Part shown: positions 12,301-23,830 of the stretch, piece after piece
How the letters are laid out: each line of letters begins with the position of its first letter
How positions within the stretch are numbered: the stretch's first letter is position 1
Origin: Coffea arabica
Taxonomy: Eukaryota; Streptophyta; Magnoliopsida; Gentianales; Rubiaceae
Length of the DNA stretch: 64,000 bases
NCBI RefSeq assembly: GCF_036785885.1
Contig: NC_092323.1
Coordinates: 15,136,501-15,200,500, forward strand
Direction of reading: 5' to 3'
Translations under genes and position numbers: made by a program
The notes under the pieces: generated by a model
What the model was told of the DNA's origin: nothing
The model's input: the letters and a program-made list of their open reading frames with translations, nothing else
The model's database searches: none

Positions 12301-13453
12301 AAAAAATTCATACCGATACATGATGCATCCGACCGATCTGATAGTGGTTTAGTTCCCATCAATTCTCCGTAGGTCCAATTGGGTCTCCCCTAAAATTAGG
12401 TTAGAGTAGGATAATATAAATAAAGTGACAATGACAAAAAAAAAAAGGTGGTTGGGGAGAAATTTCAGTACTCTAATCTAAGCAATTGTAGCAAAGTTAT
12501 ATGTTGAACCGTGTATAGAATGTGTTTTATCAAATCGAGTGAAGAGGACAACTCTTTCTTTCTCCTATTGACAATTCCTTCAATTTATGAGAAAATAAGA
12601 TTGATTTATACGTTGACTTTTTTTATTTTACATCTACAGACGAGACTTTTTCGAATCTCTAACTCTATTTGTTTCAACAAAAAAAAAAAAATTAGTTAAA
12701 ACTTGACTCGATTTTTGAATGTTGAAGCCATGTTAAGATAACACCATTAGTTATAAAAATCAAATAATGCTAATTCGTGATAGTTTTTGGGCAGAACTAA
12801 TATGATTATACACGTGCTACATTAGATGGATACTAGCAAAAATTAGAGAAGACAAGGGACTAAACTCGTATTAGTAATTATTAAGTCTAGTTATAAACAA
12901 AAAATTGTAAATGCATAAAGCTAAGCAGGAGCGGACTTGTGCAACTTTTAAGGGTACAAATTTGTCCACTTGAGCTCAGTTGATAATTCAATCAATTTAT
13001 ATAGTTCATAAATATTTAGAATATCAAAATAGAGATTCTAAACTTTGCAAAGGGAAGAAAAGAAAGGGAATGGTTAAATGTCAAACCATTTGTTACTTGG
13101 TCATTGTCCTTTTCAATTCAATTGAACCGACCATTATATTATAAAAAATAATATACCTCTTGTCTACAAGTAATTGTTGGCAGGTCTGGTCCAAGAACAC
13201 TCAGGTCTGGGCAGCGACAAAAGAGCTAAGTAGACCCCAATTAGTCCATCGGCATGAGCCCAAGCATGGCATCAAATGATGGTGTCATTGAAATTTTTTT
13301 TTTCCAAGTATGAGCGGAAGATCTCGGATTCAGAACTTATCATTTATATTCTCTTCCCGTACTATTCAATCTCTCCCTCCCTGGTGTTATTGACTTGATT
13401 GTTCATTTGTCACAACATCGAAAACAATTGATTGTAGGAGAGCAGAAAGTTTA

Positions 13454-13599
13454 GGCCTTGTTTGGATTGCCGGTTTTCATCGAAAAATTACGTCGTTTTC
13501 CGTGATCACATTTCCCTATTACCTTTTTCCCTCACATACATCAAATCGCTACAGTAATTTTTCCATGAAAAATCACGAAAAATGCAACCAAACACACCC
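13454..13599. mobile_element. Tourist/Harbinger-like MITE with TTA duplication
   Basis: 146 bp, starting GGCCTTGTTTGG and ending CAAACACACCC, flanked by TTA on both sides (13451-13453 and 13600-13602), as in PIF/Harbinger elements. The second duplication copy (about 34527-34545) has the uninterrupted site with one TTA, so this insertion is directly shown by an empty site and is younger than the duplication. Confidence 0.85.
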
Positions 13600-13878
13600 T
13601 TAAATTTCATCATTAGTTCACAAATAAAAGACTCATCAATTTTTTTTCTAGAAGGAGAGGATAAAAATTTATATAGAAAATATCTTGAGATAGTATTATT
13701 AAATTAGTAATTAACAATATAAGTGGAGAAAAAAAAATCAGTTTCACATATACTAGTATTTCTAGAAAACTCATGTTTAAAAAAATTTCTTGACGCGTTC
13801 CCTAACTACATTTTTAATTCACATATGATCTTCACGATAAAATGAGTATAGTAATAATTTAAAAATAAAAAACACTTT

Positions 13879-14018
13879 TTGTTTGGATTGCTTGTTTCCG
13901 TCGGAAAATATTATCGTTTTCCGTGATCACATTTCCCTATCACCTTTTTCCCACACATATATCAAATCGCTACAGTAATTTTTCCATGAAAAATGACGGA
14001 AAATGCAATCCAAACACA
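13879..14018. mobile_element. Second Tourist-like MITE of the same family
   Basis: Ends GTTTGGATTGC and GCAATCCAAACAC; the interior shares TTTTCCGTGATCACATTTCC and TCGCTACAGTAATTTTTCC with the MITE at 13454. It is absent from the second duplication copy, but that copy has a different short sequence here, so the site is not a clean empty site. Confidence 0.75.
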
Positions 14019-15559
14019 AGATTTGCAGATATATGGTGTTACTGATATAATGACATATTTTATTATCTTTCTTTCTTTCTTGTATTTTTAAGTAAATCAA
14101 GAAATTTGCACTTCATTTTCAGAAACAAAATCCCCATGTGTTATCAATTATTAAGATGATTTCCATAAGAAGAAAGCAATTAGGTCATTCAAAAATCAAA
14201 GAAGGGAAAGGTCAAAATCCGGAAAGGGACAAAGGGATGTGAGAAGACAGGAGCTACAACTTGGATATACAGTTGGCAATCGGGAACAGGAGCACCAGCA
14301 GTTGCTGCTAAAAATCACGGGTTTCCTTTGTGTTTCAGTGCGTGAATGTGTGCTGCTGGGGAGGGTCACTCATTGTTCAGCCAAACATTTCTACGACCTT
14401 CCATGTGACAAATTGACCAACAACACACGTTCGGATGCTTCGCTGATCGAGGGGAATGGACTGCACCACCCCTTGTGTACTTGAGCTGTCGCCTGTCTTG
14501 TACGCGCAACCATTTCCAGCCATTTCTTGATGTGAGTGGTCATCATTATTATAAGGGAAGAGAAAAAAAGAAAAGAAAAGGGTTAACTTTTGTGAGAAAA
14601 TGTTAACATTCTTCTAATATTATATTAATTTTGAAGGTTTTTTTTTTTTTTTAGTATTTTAGTGGTGGTTTAATGTTGTTTAAGTACTTTCACTATTGGT
14701 GGTTTGAGTTGCTAAAATGTTGAATTGTAATCTATTGGTATTAATTTTGTCATTGTGGCTTAATTGTAATTTCATCGATAGAAGCGTTTTTTATTTGGTG
14801 CAAATATGAGAATTGCTTCTTAAATTCTACTCCTTGCTGTCATCATGACTAAATCGTAATTTCAACAACAGAAATGTTTTCAATTTAGGGTCATTATGGG
14901 AATCATTAGTGGGCAATCTAGACTTAATAGGGAAAAATAAAATTTAACTTTTTGGGGCAAGAAAAATTATGCCATATCTTAGACCATAGTTAACAAAGAT
15001 GTTTGGACTTCAAATCCCTAAAAACATAACTAATTGGAAATTTGAACTCTCACACGATTATTAGTGTGTTTCTTTCTTTCCCTTCCTAGCTATTCTCAAA
15101 GACAACACACATTATTATGTTTAGTAATAGTTGACCAAATTATATGCTCTCTTTTCCTAAGAAATTTTTCTTTCTGTTTTTGCCAATCAATGGCCATGCT
15201 GCAGATGAAGGAAGGACAATCAGACGCTCTCTGAGTTCAAACATGAGCTTTAGAATCTACTTTCAACTTACGTTTTAACTTTTGAGAACTATCCTTACCA
15301 ACCAAAAGAGTTGATGGATTTTGCTTGCCTGAGTGAGTTTTTCGATCCAGGCAACTTAATTAACAACCGCACTTTTAGTTCAACTTCCCACGGGGGCCGG
15401 TTTTGCCTTTTCCCAATCCTTACCTGCTTCAAGAAAGTTTTAACTAAAAATGAAGGGAGATATCAGTTCTGGTTGAGTTGCTTTAGAGAGAGATCTGTGA
15501 GGAGGATGAGCAAGGAGGGGAGCAATTGCTTCCCCATCAGCAAGGGAAAACAGTAGTGT

Positions 15560-15912
15560 CACCCCAAAAAAGGAAAAATAAAGAAATGGAGACCAAAAAC
15601 CATTCATTACAAGCTTATCAGTTGCCAAACTTCCAAGTGAAACCCTCATAACTTTTTACACTTTCGGCCTGGGGACCGGCTCAAACATATCAATCAACAC
15701 CCTTTTGGTTGCTTTGACATTCCTGGCTTCCAACTGGGATGATTAGGAGGGCTGCACTTGGCCAGCTCCTCCTCATGTTTAGATGCCTCTTAGAAAGGGG
15801 AAACCTGAGAACCACTGCTACAAAGCCATCAAATATGGTCACCTCCCCAAGAATATTAGCCACAAAGTCATGAATTGGTAGCCTTTGGACCCAAAAGATT
15901 TGCAAACAGCCC
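15560..15912. repeat. Near-identical block within the duplication, copy 1
   Basis: About 340 bp that matches 36410-36760 with about one substitution after 15590. The rest of the duplication is clearly more diverged. On the minus strand it is open for 71 codons (about 15690-15905) but without an ATG at the start, and no family is recognised. It could be a recently converted tract or a constrained element. Confidence 0.6.
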
Positions 15913-15948
15913 AGTTGACATGTGTCTGAATATTCAGAATAAGTTAAT

Positions 15949-16600
15949 CACAGTTGACGTGTATTCTCTGGGCTATACTTAACTAACTTTACAACCATTT
16001 ATTTGTCCCCATCCAATTCGAATTAAGACTGGTCTTGTAATATTTTTGGGGTAAGGAACCCCATTATATTGGTGCCACAAGAAACTAAAATGTAAGACGA
16101 ATAGCACATTTTGGTCTATGTATCACCAATCAAAATGTACTTTGATTGAGAGAGGAATATGTTCCACGTGTAAAGTGGCCTAATACTAAATTAGTATATC
16201 AAAGTAGAGTACCTTCTTCATATAGGCCAAATAAATCACGGAACTTCACAACAAATTCATAGGATTACGCAGATACAAATTTGCAGTTTATATCATTCAA
16301 GCACAAATTTTGTTTATTATATATACTCCAATTATTTGTATTCAGAGTCACATAAGTGGCCTCGTGGCTCTGAATCATTCTTGTAGTATTTGGGCTAAAC
16401 AACACACGTTAATAACAATAATATATAAAGGCTCTAAAGTCCGATAATGAATCCATAAATTTTAAGCTATCATGCATATTTTTCTTTTTTTGGTTTTAGT
16501 TTCAGGCTATAAGCCCCTAATTGGATTTTAGGTTCTAGGCCCATAAATTTGATTTGGGTTGCAAGGCCCAGAATTTGATTTTGCTGAGTTCAACTTGCAA
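15949..16600. promoter_or_regulatory. Upstream region of the acetylglutamate kinase gene
   Basis: Holds a TATATAAAG at 16422-16430 and two GGCCCA-type motifs (about 16538-16570) of the kind common in promoters of housekeeping plant genes. The start of transcription is unknown; the leader probably begins between 16450 and 16640. Confidence 0.4.
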
Positions 16601-16727
16601 ATGGTCTACATTTCTGTGGCCCCCTCGCAGTTGATCATCTCCAGTCTCCTCCTTTTGCGGCGAGCGTTCTGTGTCCTTCCTCTCTCGGGCTTCTCTGCTT
16701 CTTCTCCCCCTTTCACTTCCTTTTTTT

Positions 16728-18220
16728 ATGCCTGACAATCACCGCAATTTCTTTCTTATTTTCACTGTAAGTTTCTTCCTTTTATCAGGTATTTGTACTT
16801 GCAGACATGAAACCCACAAATTTTTCCACAGATTACGCGTACACTTTTACCCTAAAATTCAGGGATTTTTTTTGGTATTTCTTGCCATTCTTTTTTTCTT
16901 TATTTTTTTTTGCACCACGAACATATTTACTGATCCGTATTTTTTTTCTTGTAATTTTCAGCTTTGGTCCGAAAATAGAAAAGGTTTTGCAGTAAAAATT
17001 CTGTTCATTCCAGGTTAGTTTACCTTTGATTCGTATCATTAATCTGCTGAAATTTTTGTTAATATTATATGGGCTGATATTTTTAAATATTTTAATATTA
17101 GTGTTATATGTTTGGCTATTTACTCTTATGATAAGCTTTTGCTTATGCTTCTTAAGAAGATATAGCTGCGTTTTACTGGTTTTATGTGGTATTTTAAGGC
17201 ATCGAAATATTAATAAGTATATTTAAAAAAACATTCTTATTGGCCAAAAAAATTAGTGATTTTCCCCCCAATTTATGCTTGCCCTTCCGATTTACCTTCT
17301 ATGTACACTATCTCATCTTCCGATTTACCCTAGGATTTGTTCGTCTCCTCTCATTTAATTAAAGTGTTTTGAGTTAATTTATAAATCATTTACACATTTT
17401 TGAATTTTTTTTCCCAAATCGATGGATTGATAACTAAAAAGATACAGCATGCTAATATATATAATTGTATTATTTTTAAGTTAGTTCAAAACGGTATTCT
17501 CATGGTTATGAATTATTGCAAGTTGTTTTTAAGCGTACTATAAATTATTCATAATTTTTAAGTAATTTAACCTATTTTGTCCGAACCAATGACACAAAAT
17601 TTGTTAAAGAGACATTGATCAATTTGCAAAGATTAAGTTATAAATTCGGCGTATTATGATAATTAAGAAATCACAAGAAAAGGGCAAACTTGGAATAAAA
17701 TTGTATTCGCTCTCCCAAAATGAATTTTTTAATATTATATTTTGAAATGAGTTTCAAATGGTACAAAAACATGACAATCTTGAAATTCCTGAACCCTCTT
17801 GCTGGCTTTAAATTTCGCTGGTTGCTGAACTTTTTGTATGATTTGCACTTGAGCAGTTCTTTAATTGTTCTAGTACTATATGAACCTCAGTGGCAGTTTT
17901 GTTTGTTGTTTTTTTCTCTTTTTACGAATAATACCTTTTGGAATCTGGAAGATGCTTGTTTATCAGCCTATGAAGAGAAAAATTCCTCCAACACCCTCCT
18001 TGTACCTGTAAGTGGAGCTCTTCATTAGTAATCTAGGCTCTGAATTTGACGTATAAAGATTGTGATTTTGACATCCTAAATTTGTTTTCTGTTCCCAAAT
18101 TTCACACAACGATGTGTGCTTTTTTGTACGTAACTATATTGCTTTGCAGTTGTAAAACAAATTTTAATTGTTGCTGTTCCAATTTGGAGTCTCTTATTAT
18201 TGCAGATCTCATTGACCTAG
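16728..18220 (+). other. Possible spliced upstream ORF and 5'UTR intron of NAGK
   Basis: A leader-like CT-rich exon ends at a CACT|GTAAGT donor (intron starts 16767). A good acceptor, TTATTATTGCAG, ends at 18205; another candidate ends at 18149. If 16766 is joined to 18206, the ATG at 16728 opens a short frame MPDNHRNFFLIFT-ISLT ending in TAG, upstream of and not overlapping the kinase start. This would be a 17-codon upstream ORF. The splice and start are inferred from sequence only. Confidence 0.4.
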
Positions 18221-18307
18221 TTCGCCGCATTTTGCTCGGAGTGTGGTTGGTTTGGATTTCTTGCTTTGACCAAAATAGTCCACGCAAAAGGAGCTTAGGC
18301 AGAAGAA

Positions 18308-19360
18308 ATGCTGTCTGCTAAATCCCTCCCTCTCTCTTCCCCTTTGATAAAAGCATCCAAATCTCCTGATGCTAATCTCACCTCAAAATACTACATAGGC
18401 ATCAACAAATGGAGTAGGAATAAGTATACCAATCCTTCTCTTAGTTTTCAGAGCTCCTGCCGCGAGACATCATCAGAACCAGTAGTTGTACCTGAAGCAC
18501 GTTCCATGTCAGCACAAAACAGAGGCGATTTCCTTTCGGAGGCGCTGCCTTATATACAAAAGTTCCATGGCAAGACAATTGTGGTCAAATATGGAGGTGC
18601 AGCCATGGCGTCTGAGGCCCTTCAAGCATCTGTAATATCTGACTTGGTTCTTCTCCAATTTGTTGGTATTCGCATTGTCATGGTCCATGGTGAGGGTCCT
18701 GAAATCAACCAGTGGCTTGGTAGGATGGGCATGGAGCCCAAGTTTGTGAATGGACGTCGTGTCACTGATGGAACAACCATGGAAATTGTTTCGATGGTAT
18801 TGGCGGGTAAAGTTAACAAACATCTTGTTACCTTAATCAACAAGGCAGGGGCTTTTGCTGTTGGCTTATCTGGTATGGATGGCCGTCTTTTGACTGCCAG
18901 GCCTTCCCGAAATTCTGCTCAGCTTGGCTTCGTTGGTGATATAGCCACTGTGAACCCCACAGGGCTTCGAGCACTCATTGCCAATGGTGATATCCCAGTC
19001 ATTGCCTCTATAGCTGCTGACAAGACAGGCCAGTCATACAACATCAATGCAGACATAGTTGCGGGTGAGGTTGCTGCTGCCTTGGCAGCTGATAAGTTAA
19101 TTCTTTTGACTGATGTGCCTGGAATTCTAGAGGAGCGAGATGATCCAGGAAGTTTGGTGAAGGAAGTAGATATCAAAGGGGCGAGGAGGATGATGCATGA
19201 TGGGAAGATTGCAGGTGGGATGTTTCAAAAGGTGGATTGCTGCGTGAGGTCCGTAGCTCAAGGTGTCAGGGCTGCAAGTATAATTGATGGACGAGTACGG
19301 CACTCATTACTCCTCGAGATTTTCACTGATGATGGAGTAGGAACAATGATCACTGGATAA
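18308..19360 (+). CDS. NAGK: Acetylglutamate kinase, plastid (divergent)
   Basis: 350 residues, uninterrupted from ATG to TAA. The family phosphorylates N-acetyl-L-glutamate with ATP, the second and controlled step of arginine/ornithine synthesis in plastids; the plant enzyme is inhibited by arginine and relieved by PII. Residues 1 to about 65 are Ser/Lys-rich and look like a transit peptide. The kinase domain follows: KTIVVKYGGAAM (89-100), a GLSGMDGRLLTARP stretch (186-199), NSAQLGFVG (202-210), LILLTDVPGIL (264-274) and C-terminal GTMITG. Length fits plant enzymes (about 347). Three usually invariant sites are changed: HGGGP is HGEGP (Glu129), NADT is NADI (Ile250), and GGM-x-PK is GGMFQK (Gln307). 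The frame is otherwise intact, so it is expressed protein or a young decayed copy. The intronless coding region is normal for this gene. Identity is certain; activity is not. Confidence 0.95.
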   Translation: MLSAKSLPLSSPLIKASKSPDANLTSKYYIGINKWSRNKYTNPSLSFQSSCRETSSEPVVVPEARSMSAQNRGDFLSEALPYIQKFHGKTIVVKYGGAAMASEALQASVISDLVLLQFVGIRIVMVHGEGPEINQWLGRMGMEPKFVNGRRVTDGTTMEIVSMVLAGKVNKHLVTLINKAGAFAVGLSGMDGRLLTARPSRNSAQLGFVGDIATVNPTGLRALIANGDIPVIASIAADKTGQSYNINADIVAGEVAAALAADKLILLTDVPGILEERDDPGSLVKEVDIKGARRMMHDGKIAGGMFQKVDCCVRSVAQGVRAASIIDGRVRHSLLLEIFTDDGVGTMITG

Positions 19361-19389
19361 ATTGGGTAGCTTGCACACTGTTTAAAGCT

Positions 19390-19645
19390 ACGTGCCGTTT
19401 GGATTAGCTGTTTTTAGAGTATTTTTAAAAAATTTTGCTATAAAAGATTTTTTAAATTATATTTTAGGATATTTTTAAAAAATATTTTAAAATATTTAAG
19501 AGTAGAAGAGTTTTTAGAATATATTTTGAGATATTTTTTAAAATTTTAAAAAAATTTAAATTAATTTTTAAATTATTTTTAAAGCATTTTTTAAAAATTT
19601 TTATTATATTTAAAAAATTAATTTTTGAAAAACAATTCCATCCAA
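19390..19645. mobile_element. AT-rich MITE just downstream of NAGK
   Basis: Starts GCCGTTTGGATTAGC and ends CCATCCAAACAATTAGCC, roughly inverted. The interior is runs of T and A (TTTTTAAAA units) that can pair with each other. Begins about 30 bp after the kinase stop codon, so it may contribute the 3'UTR. Target duplication not identified. Confidence 0.5.
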
Positions 19646-20570
19646 ACAATTAGCCACTTTAGAATATAGTCAATCTAAAATGGCAATCAGGAAAGAAGAA
19701 AAAAAAAAGCCAAGAAAAGAGAATCTCTTATGAACTGTGACGTTTGTATTTCCATCAAACATTGAGAAAAGGCTGAAGAATTTAATATTCAATTTGGAGG
19801 TTTTCAAGTTTCAACAAATCAGTTTTGGACAATTTGCTAGCGTATAGACATTTATAAATCCAAACTCAAAAGCGATATAAAATAATAGTGAGATTTAATC
19901 ATTGTTCAATTCTGCCTATCTCATTAACTTTTTCTAGGGGAATTAAATATAAAACTCAGCAAAAGAACTCCTTAGTGCACCATTAGCAAAAGAATGACAA
20001 AGGAAAATTGAAAAGTATTATATTTGTTACCGCATATTCATGTTCTAAGCCCAAGACTAAGACACATATATTTGTTACCCACATTATCAAACTATCATAA
20101 TAAAAAAATTATATACCATAAGCACAATACATTAAGACGCTATATATTGCATCTGTTTAAAGATTGGATGGCTGATTTTCTTAGATGCATCTTCCCCAAA
20201 ACCTCTTAAAACACGTACTCCAATCATCTTCATATCAATGAACACAGAGCAGCCTGAGCAGGGTACATTAAGCTGTCACTTTAGCTACACATGCATACAC
20301 GACATGTTATAAGCTCTATATTACTTGTAGACTACAATTGTATTTACTTTCATCATCTTGTACTATATTCCTTTATTTTTAGGTAATTTCTCTCGAACTT
20401 TTTGAATAAATAGTAGAAAGGATAGGTCAATATTCGATGTTACGAAGTAGTGACTGAGGGATAGAGTTTTTTTTTTTTCAATGAAGCTCACAGGCGTAGA
20501 CATCTCAAACTATGCCAAATATTTGGCAAGCCACTCCAAGAATTTTTGTGCCAGAGGCAGCAAAAGTACT
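19646..20570. other. Intergenic DNA, no gene seen
   Basis: AT-rich DNA without recognisable coding or RNA features. Confidence 0.5.
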
Positions 20571-20571
20571 G

Positions 20572-20738
20572 AGTGTGTTTGGATTGCATAGTTGTGAAAT
20601 AAAATAATTTACTTCACAAATTCCAATTGTTTTTTTATCTACCCAATCACCTTTTTATTTCATGTATATCACATCACAAAAGTGCTACAGTAACTATTTC
20701 AAATAAATCATCCAAATAAACTCCTATCCAAACAAATT
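20572..20738. mobile_element. Tourist-like MITE, diverged
   Basis: Left end GTGTGTTTGGATTGC, right end TATCCAAACAAATTC; interior ACATCACAAAAGTGCTACAGTA resembles the core of the MITEs at 4825 and 13454. Ends approximate. Confidence 0.5.
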
Positions 20739-20836
20739 CGTATCAATCATATTATAAAATGTGACAATAAAATGTACAAACTTTACTATCTGACAATGTT
20801 TTGCCACAATTTAAATGTTATCTAAGGGTAACATGG

Positions 20837-23826
20837 GTGACAACTGACAATTAATCCATATGTGTATGTGGGATATGACGCTTCCACCTCCCCCTAGCGC
20901 GAACTCAAGAGTTTGGCTGACCGTCTACTCAGTTCTCGTCAGGATTCACTCATTAACATTTCTAAAATAGTCTTTCACGTCTCTAGCTTGTCATAAAAGT
21001 TCTATTAAACCAATAATTCACACTTAATTCACATCAATAATTCAAAACTTCACCAAACCACCATTTATATCTTAGCAAAGACACCAACAATCCTCCAAGC
21101 TTTGAATATCAAACAAGTGAAATTTTCCCACAAAACTCTCGGCATGACGCTCCGCTTTTCATCCCCTTTTTAATTCAAACTTGTTGCTCCTTTTAAAAGC
21201 ACATTCGAGGGTAATTGCTTAGCAAGTTATGTTGAGCAAAATTTCACTTTAAAGCTAGAGGAAACGAGACAAATTCCAATCCAAGATTTGGCCAAAACCT
21301 TTCAAAATTTCCAAACAAGGTTCAAGAAAAACTCCTCATTCTAATTTTTATAACGCTCTTTGAAAAGTCATAACTTGAGTTTCATAAGTCCAAAATTCAT
21401 AAATCTTATACCGTGAGAAAATAGATTCAAAAGTCTACAACTCTCTAGAAGGCACTTCCATAAAATTCAGTCCATAAATTAGTCAAATTTCAGCCTCAAT
21501 TCACTGCTCAACTAAGTGCAAAAATAGGACAGTCTTGAATTTTCAGCCCAATTTGAAATTTTGCTGGTATTTATAGAAAGTGAACCAAACCATGAATTTT
21601 ACACGATTAAAAGAGCTATGAGTCTAGTTTCAAATGCAACAAATGAGACTCAACTCGGATTTTTCTACACAAAGATATAATAGATTTCCCAAAACTGCTC
21701 AGAATCTCCTGCGAAAAACATTTTCAGCAACACTTGACTCAACCTTCCCACTTAGGCTCATAATTTTTGGTTCAAATCTAACTCACAATCAAAGTTTAAT
21801 ATCTAACAAAGTTTGTGGAGTAAGATTTCTTCCAAAATTTTTGAAAAATAAGAGCTAATAGCACTCAAAAGTTTCGGCCAGCAAGAAGCATTCAAAATAG
21901 AAAATTTCCTCAAGTTATCTACCTAAATCAAGATTTTCAAAGAAACCCATCAACAACCCATCAAAGATCCAATCTTTCTAGTTACAAGTCTCGTACAAGT
22001 CCATAACAAAGCTAGATACCATCATATCATGGATGAAAAATATAAAACAAGGCTGAAAAAAATAAAACCCTATGCTGGAAATTTCACCAATCTTCACAAA
22101 TCTAGGTTGTCATCCATAAAACTTCCAATTTCAAGACATCTTCCAAAAAAAATTGCAAGATAAGAAAGATAAAGGGAGTCTTCCAACTCAGTACCTTAAT
22201 ACCTCTAGGAGAAAGTGAAAAACCAAGGCTTCACTCTCCAAAAATCTCCACTATAAGCTTCCTTGCTACCTTATTGTAACTTTGTTCGGTTTAGATTTGT
22301 GATTCTTGTTGATCTTCACTCAAACAAAATGAAGCTTTCTTTTATCTTTTTTTTTTTTCTCTCTCTCTCTTGCTCGGCCAAAGAAGGAAGCAAATGAATA
22401 GGTTTGAGGAGAATTTACAAGATAAAGACTAGAATGGTCTTTGGTCAAGTTGGCTTGATGGCCAAGAGTTGTCGCTCTACCATTTTTCCTCTTAGGGTCT
22501 GTTTGTTTGAATTCAAAATATTTTCCAGAAAATAGTTTTCCGATTTTCTGGTGTTTGACAGTAGAAGGCGTTAGGCAAATATTTTCCAGTGTAAAATGTT
22601 TTACGCTACGGGACGTAAAATAACTTAAAGAGCAGACATACAGAAGTTAATTTCCATCAAACTCATGAAGCCAATCAGCCATTTCAGGGCTTACCTATTA
22701 AGATACTCACAAAAAATAAGAAATACCAATACTGAGACCATCATTAAAAATCCATCCCTGCGCCTGCTACGAAAAACCCCATTGTCTACCACCTTTCCCT
22801 CCTCCTCATCTTCGCCTATCCTACTCCTTTCCTCCCATGCCAGCATAAACAATGCATCCATGGAGATGTAGAAAATCTATACCGAGAGCGGGTCTTGATA
22901 AGTTTTTGGGTGAGAGAAATCTGGAAAAGTGAAGGAGATAGAATGGAGGAAGACTTTTATGCAGAAAAGTTTGCAACAGAATTCAAGAGCTGCTTTTCCG
23001 TATGATGATTGATCAATTATAAGGTTTTAATTACTGAAGTAATTTTTATTGACATATTATTAATTTGAATCTTTATTGGTATGATGTGTAATTGGTCTGA
23101 GAAATTATGAATTCCTTTCTGAAGTTTGATAGATTTGGAGATTGAAAGAATCTCTGGTTGAGATGGTAGATCCAGTGTACGTGAGATGACGGTAGTTGGA
23201 GGGATTCTACCGGGGAATCTTCTTCTTGTAGGTTTTAGTTTTGTGGTGCATTTTCATAAAACTGCACCAAACACTGGAAAATAAATGAAAATGAAAATTT
23301 TTTCAGGAAAATTATTTTCATTGAAAATGTTCTCCTTGGGAAAAAATTTTACATTGAAACAAACGGTCCCTTATTTTTGTTCTTTTTCCTCTCTTTTTTG
23401 GTCAATAATTTCAGCCAGCCATAGGGAAAAATTAGGGAAAGAAAAATGAAAGAAAAATAAGAAGATTAGGGAAAAGAAAGTCTTGGTCAAGTGGTGTGCT
23501 TGATCGATAACAAACGGCTCGAGTTAGTTCATGCCTATCTCTTTGTTTTCCCTTGTGGTTCTTATAGCTAATCCATCTCGTTTCCTCTAATACACTCTTA
23601 ACACTTCTAATCATATACTCCCTCTAATACCACACTCGTTCTCGTCCACCAAATTTAACGCACACATCTCACTAATCGGTCAACTACTTTAATTCTCTAC
23701 GGAACTTAACATGCACTAAAATATAAAAGGGGAATGATATAACTCTTGACTCAATCAAGAAAATTACCATGAAATTAAGGCAAGAATAAGAGAGTTTATA
23801 AACTAAATTTTTTTTTGGGTTCTCAC
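20837..23826 (-). mobile_element. Possible solo LTR of a gypsy-type retrotransposon
   Basis: Read on the minus strand the block starts TGTGAGAACCC, a common gypsy LTR start, and continues without coding sequence for about 3 kb, including a Harbinger-like insertion at 22495-23370. CATGG occurs at both edges (20832-20836 and 23826-23830) and could be the 5-bp target duplication, though it overlaps the terminal bases. No primer-binding site, polypurine tract or polymerase genes were found. It could also be an unrelated noncoding repeat. Confidence 0.4.
22495..23370. mobile_element. PIF/Harbinger-like non-autonomous element with TTA duplication
   Basis: 876 bp, from GGGTCTGTTTGTTTG to CAAACGGTCCC, flanked by TTA (22492-22494 and 23371-23373). 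Subterminal arms with AAAATATTTTCCAG and GGAAAATTATTTTC form a longer imperfect inverted repeat. The interior (about 22660-23220) has no transposase. It lies inside the possible solo LTR, so it inserted later. A related element is at 46025-46711. Confidence 0.75.
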
Positions 23827-23830
23827 ATGG

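Larger units (their letters stand above)
12301..15948. repeat. Segmental duplication, copy 1
   Basis: 3.6-kb block repeated in the same orientation at about 33097-36813. Similarity begins near AAAAATTCATAC and ends after GAATAAGTTAATCAC. Most of it differs by several percent with many small indels. The last part (about 15570-15910) is almost identical in both copies. Copy 1 has two MITEs (13454, 13879) absent from copy 2. No long terminal repeats or coding domains were seen, so it looks like duplicated genomic DNA or an unclassified element. A poly(A) run near 12440 in both copies may be the tail of an old retroposon. Confidence 0.9.

Noticed and set aside
15690-15905. 71-codon minus-strand frame conserved in both duplication copies
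   Set aside because: Not called as a gene, because it has no ATG start and no family match, and the flanking noncoding bases are equally conserved. Kept as a finding on the block instead.
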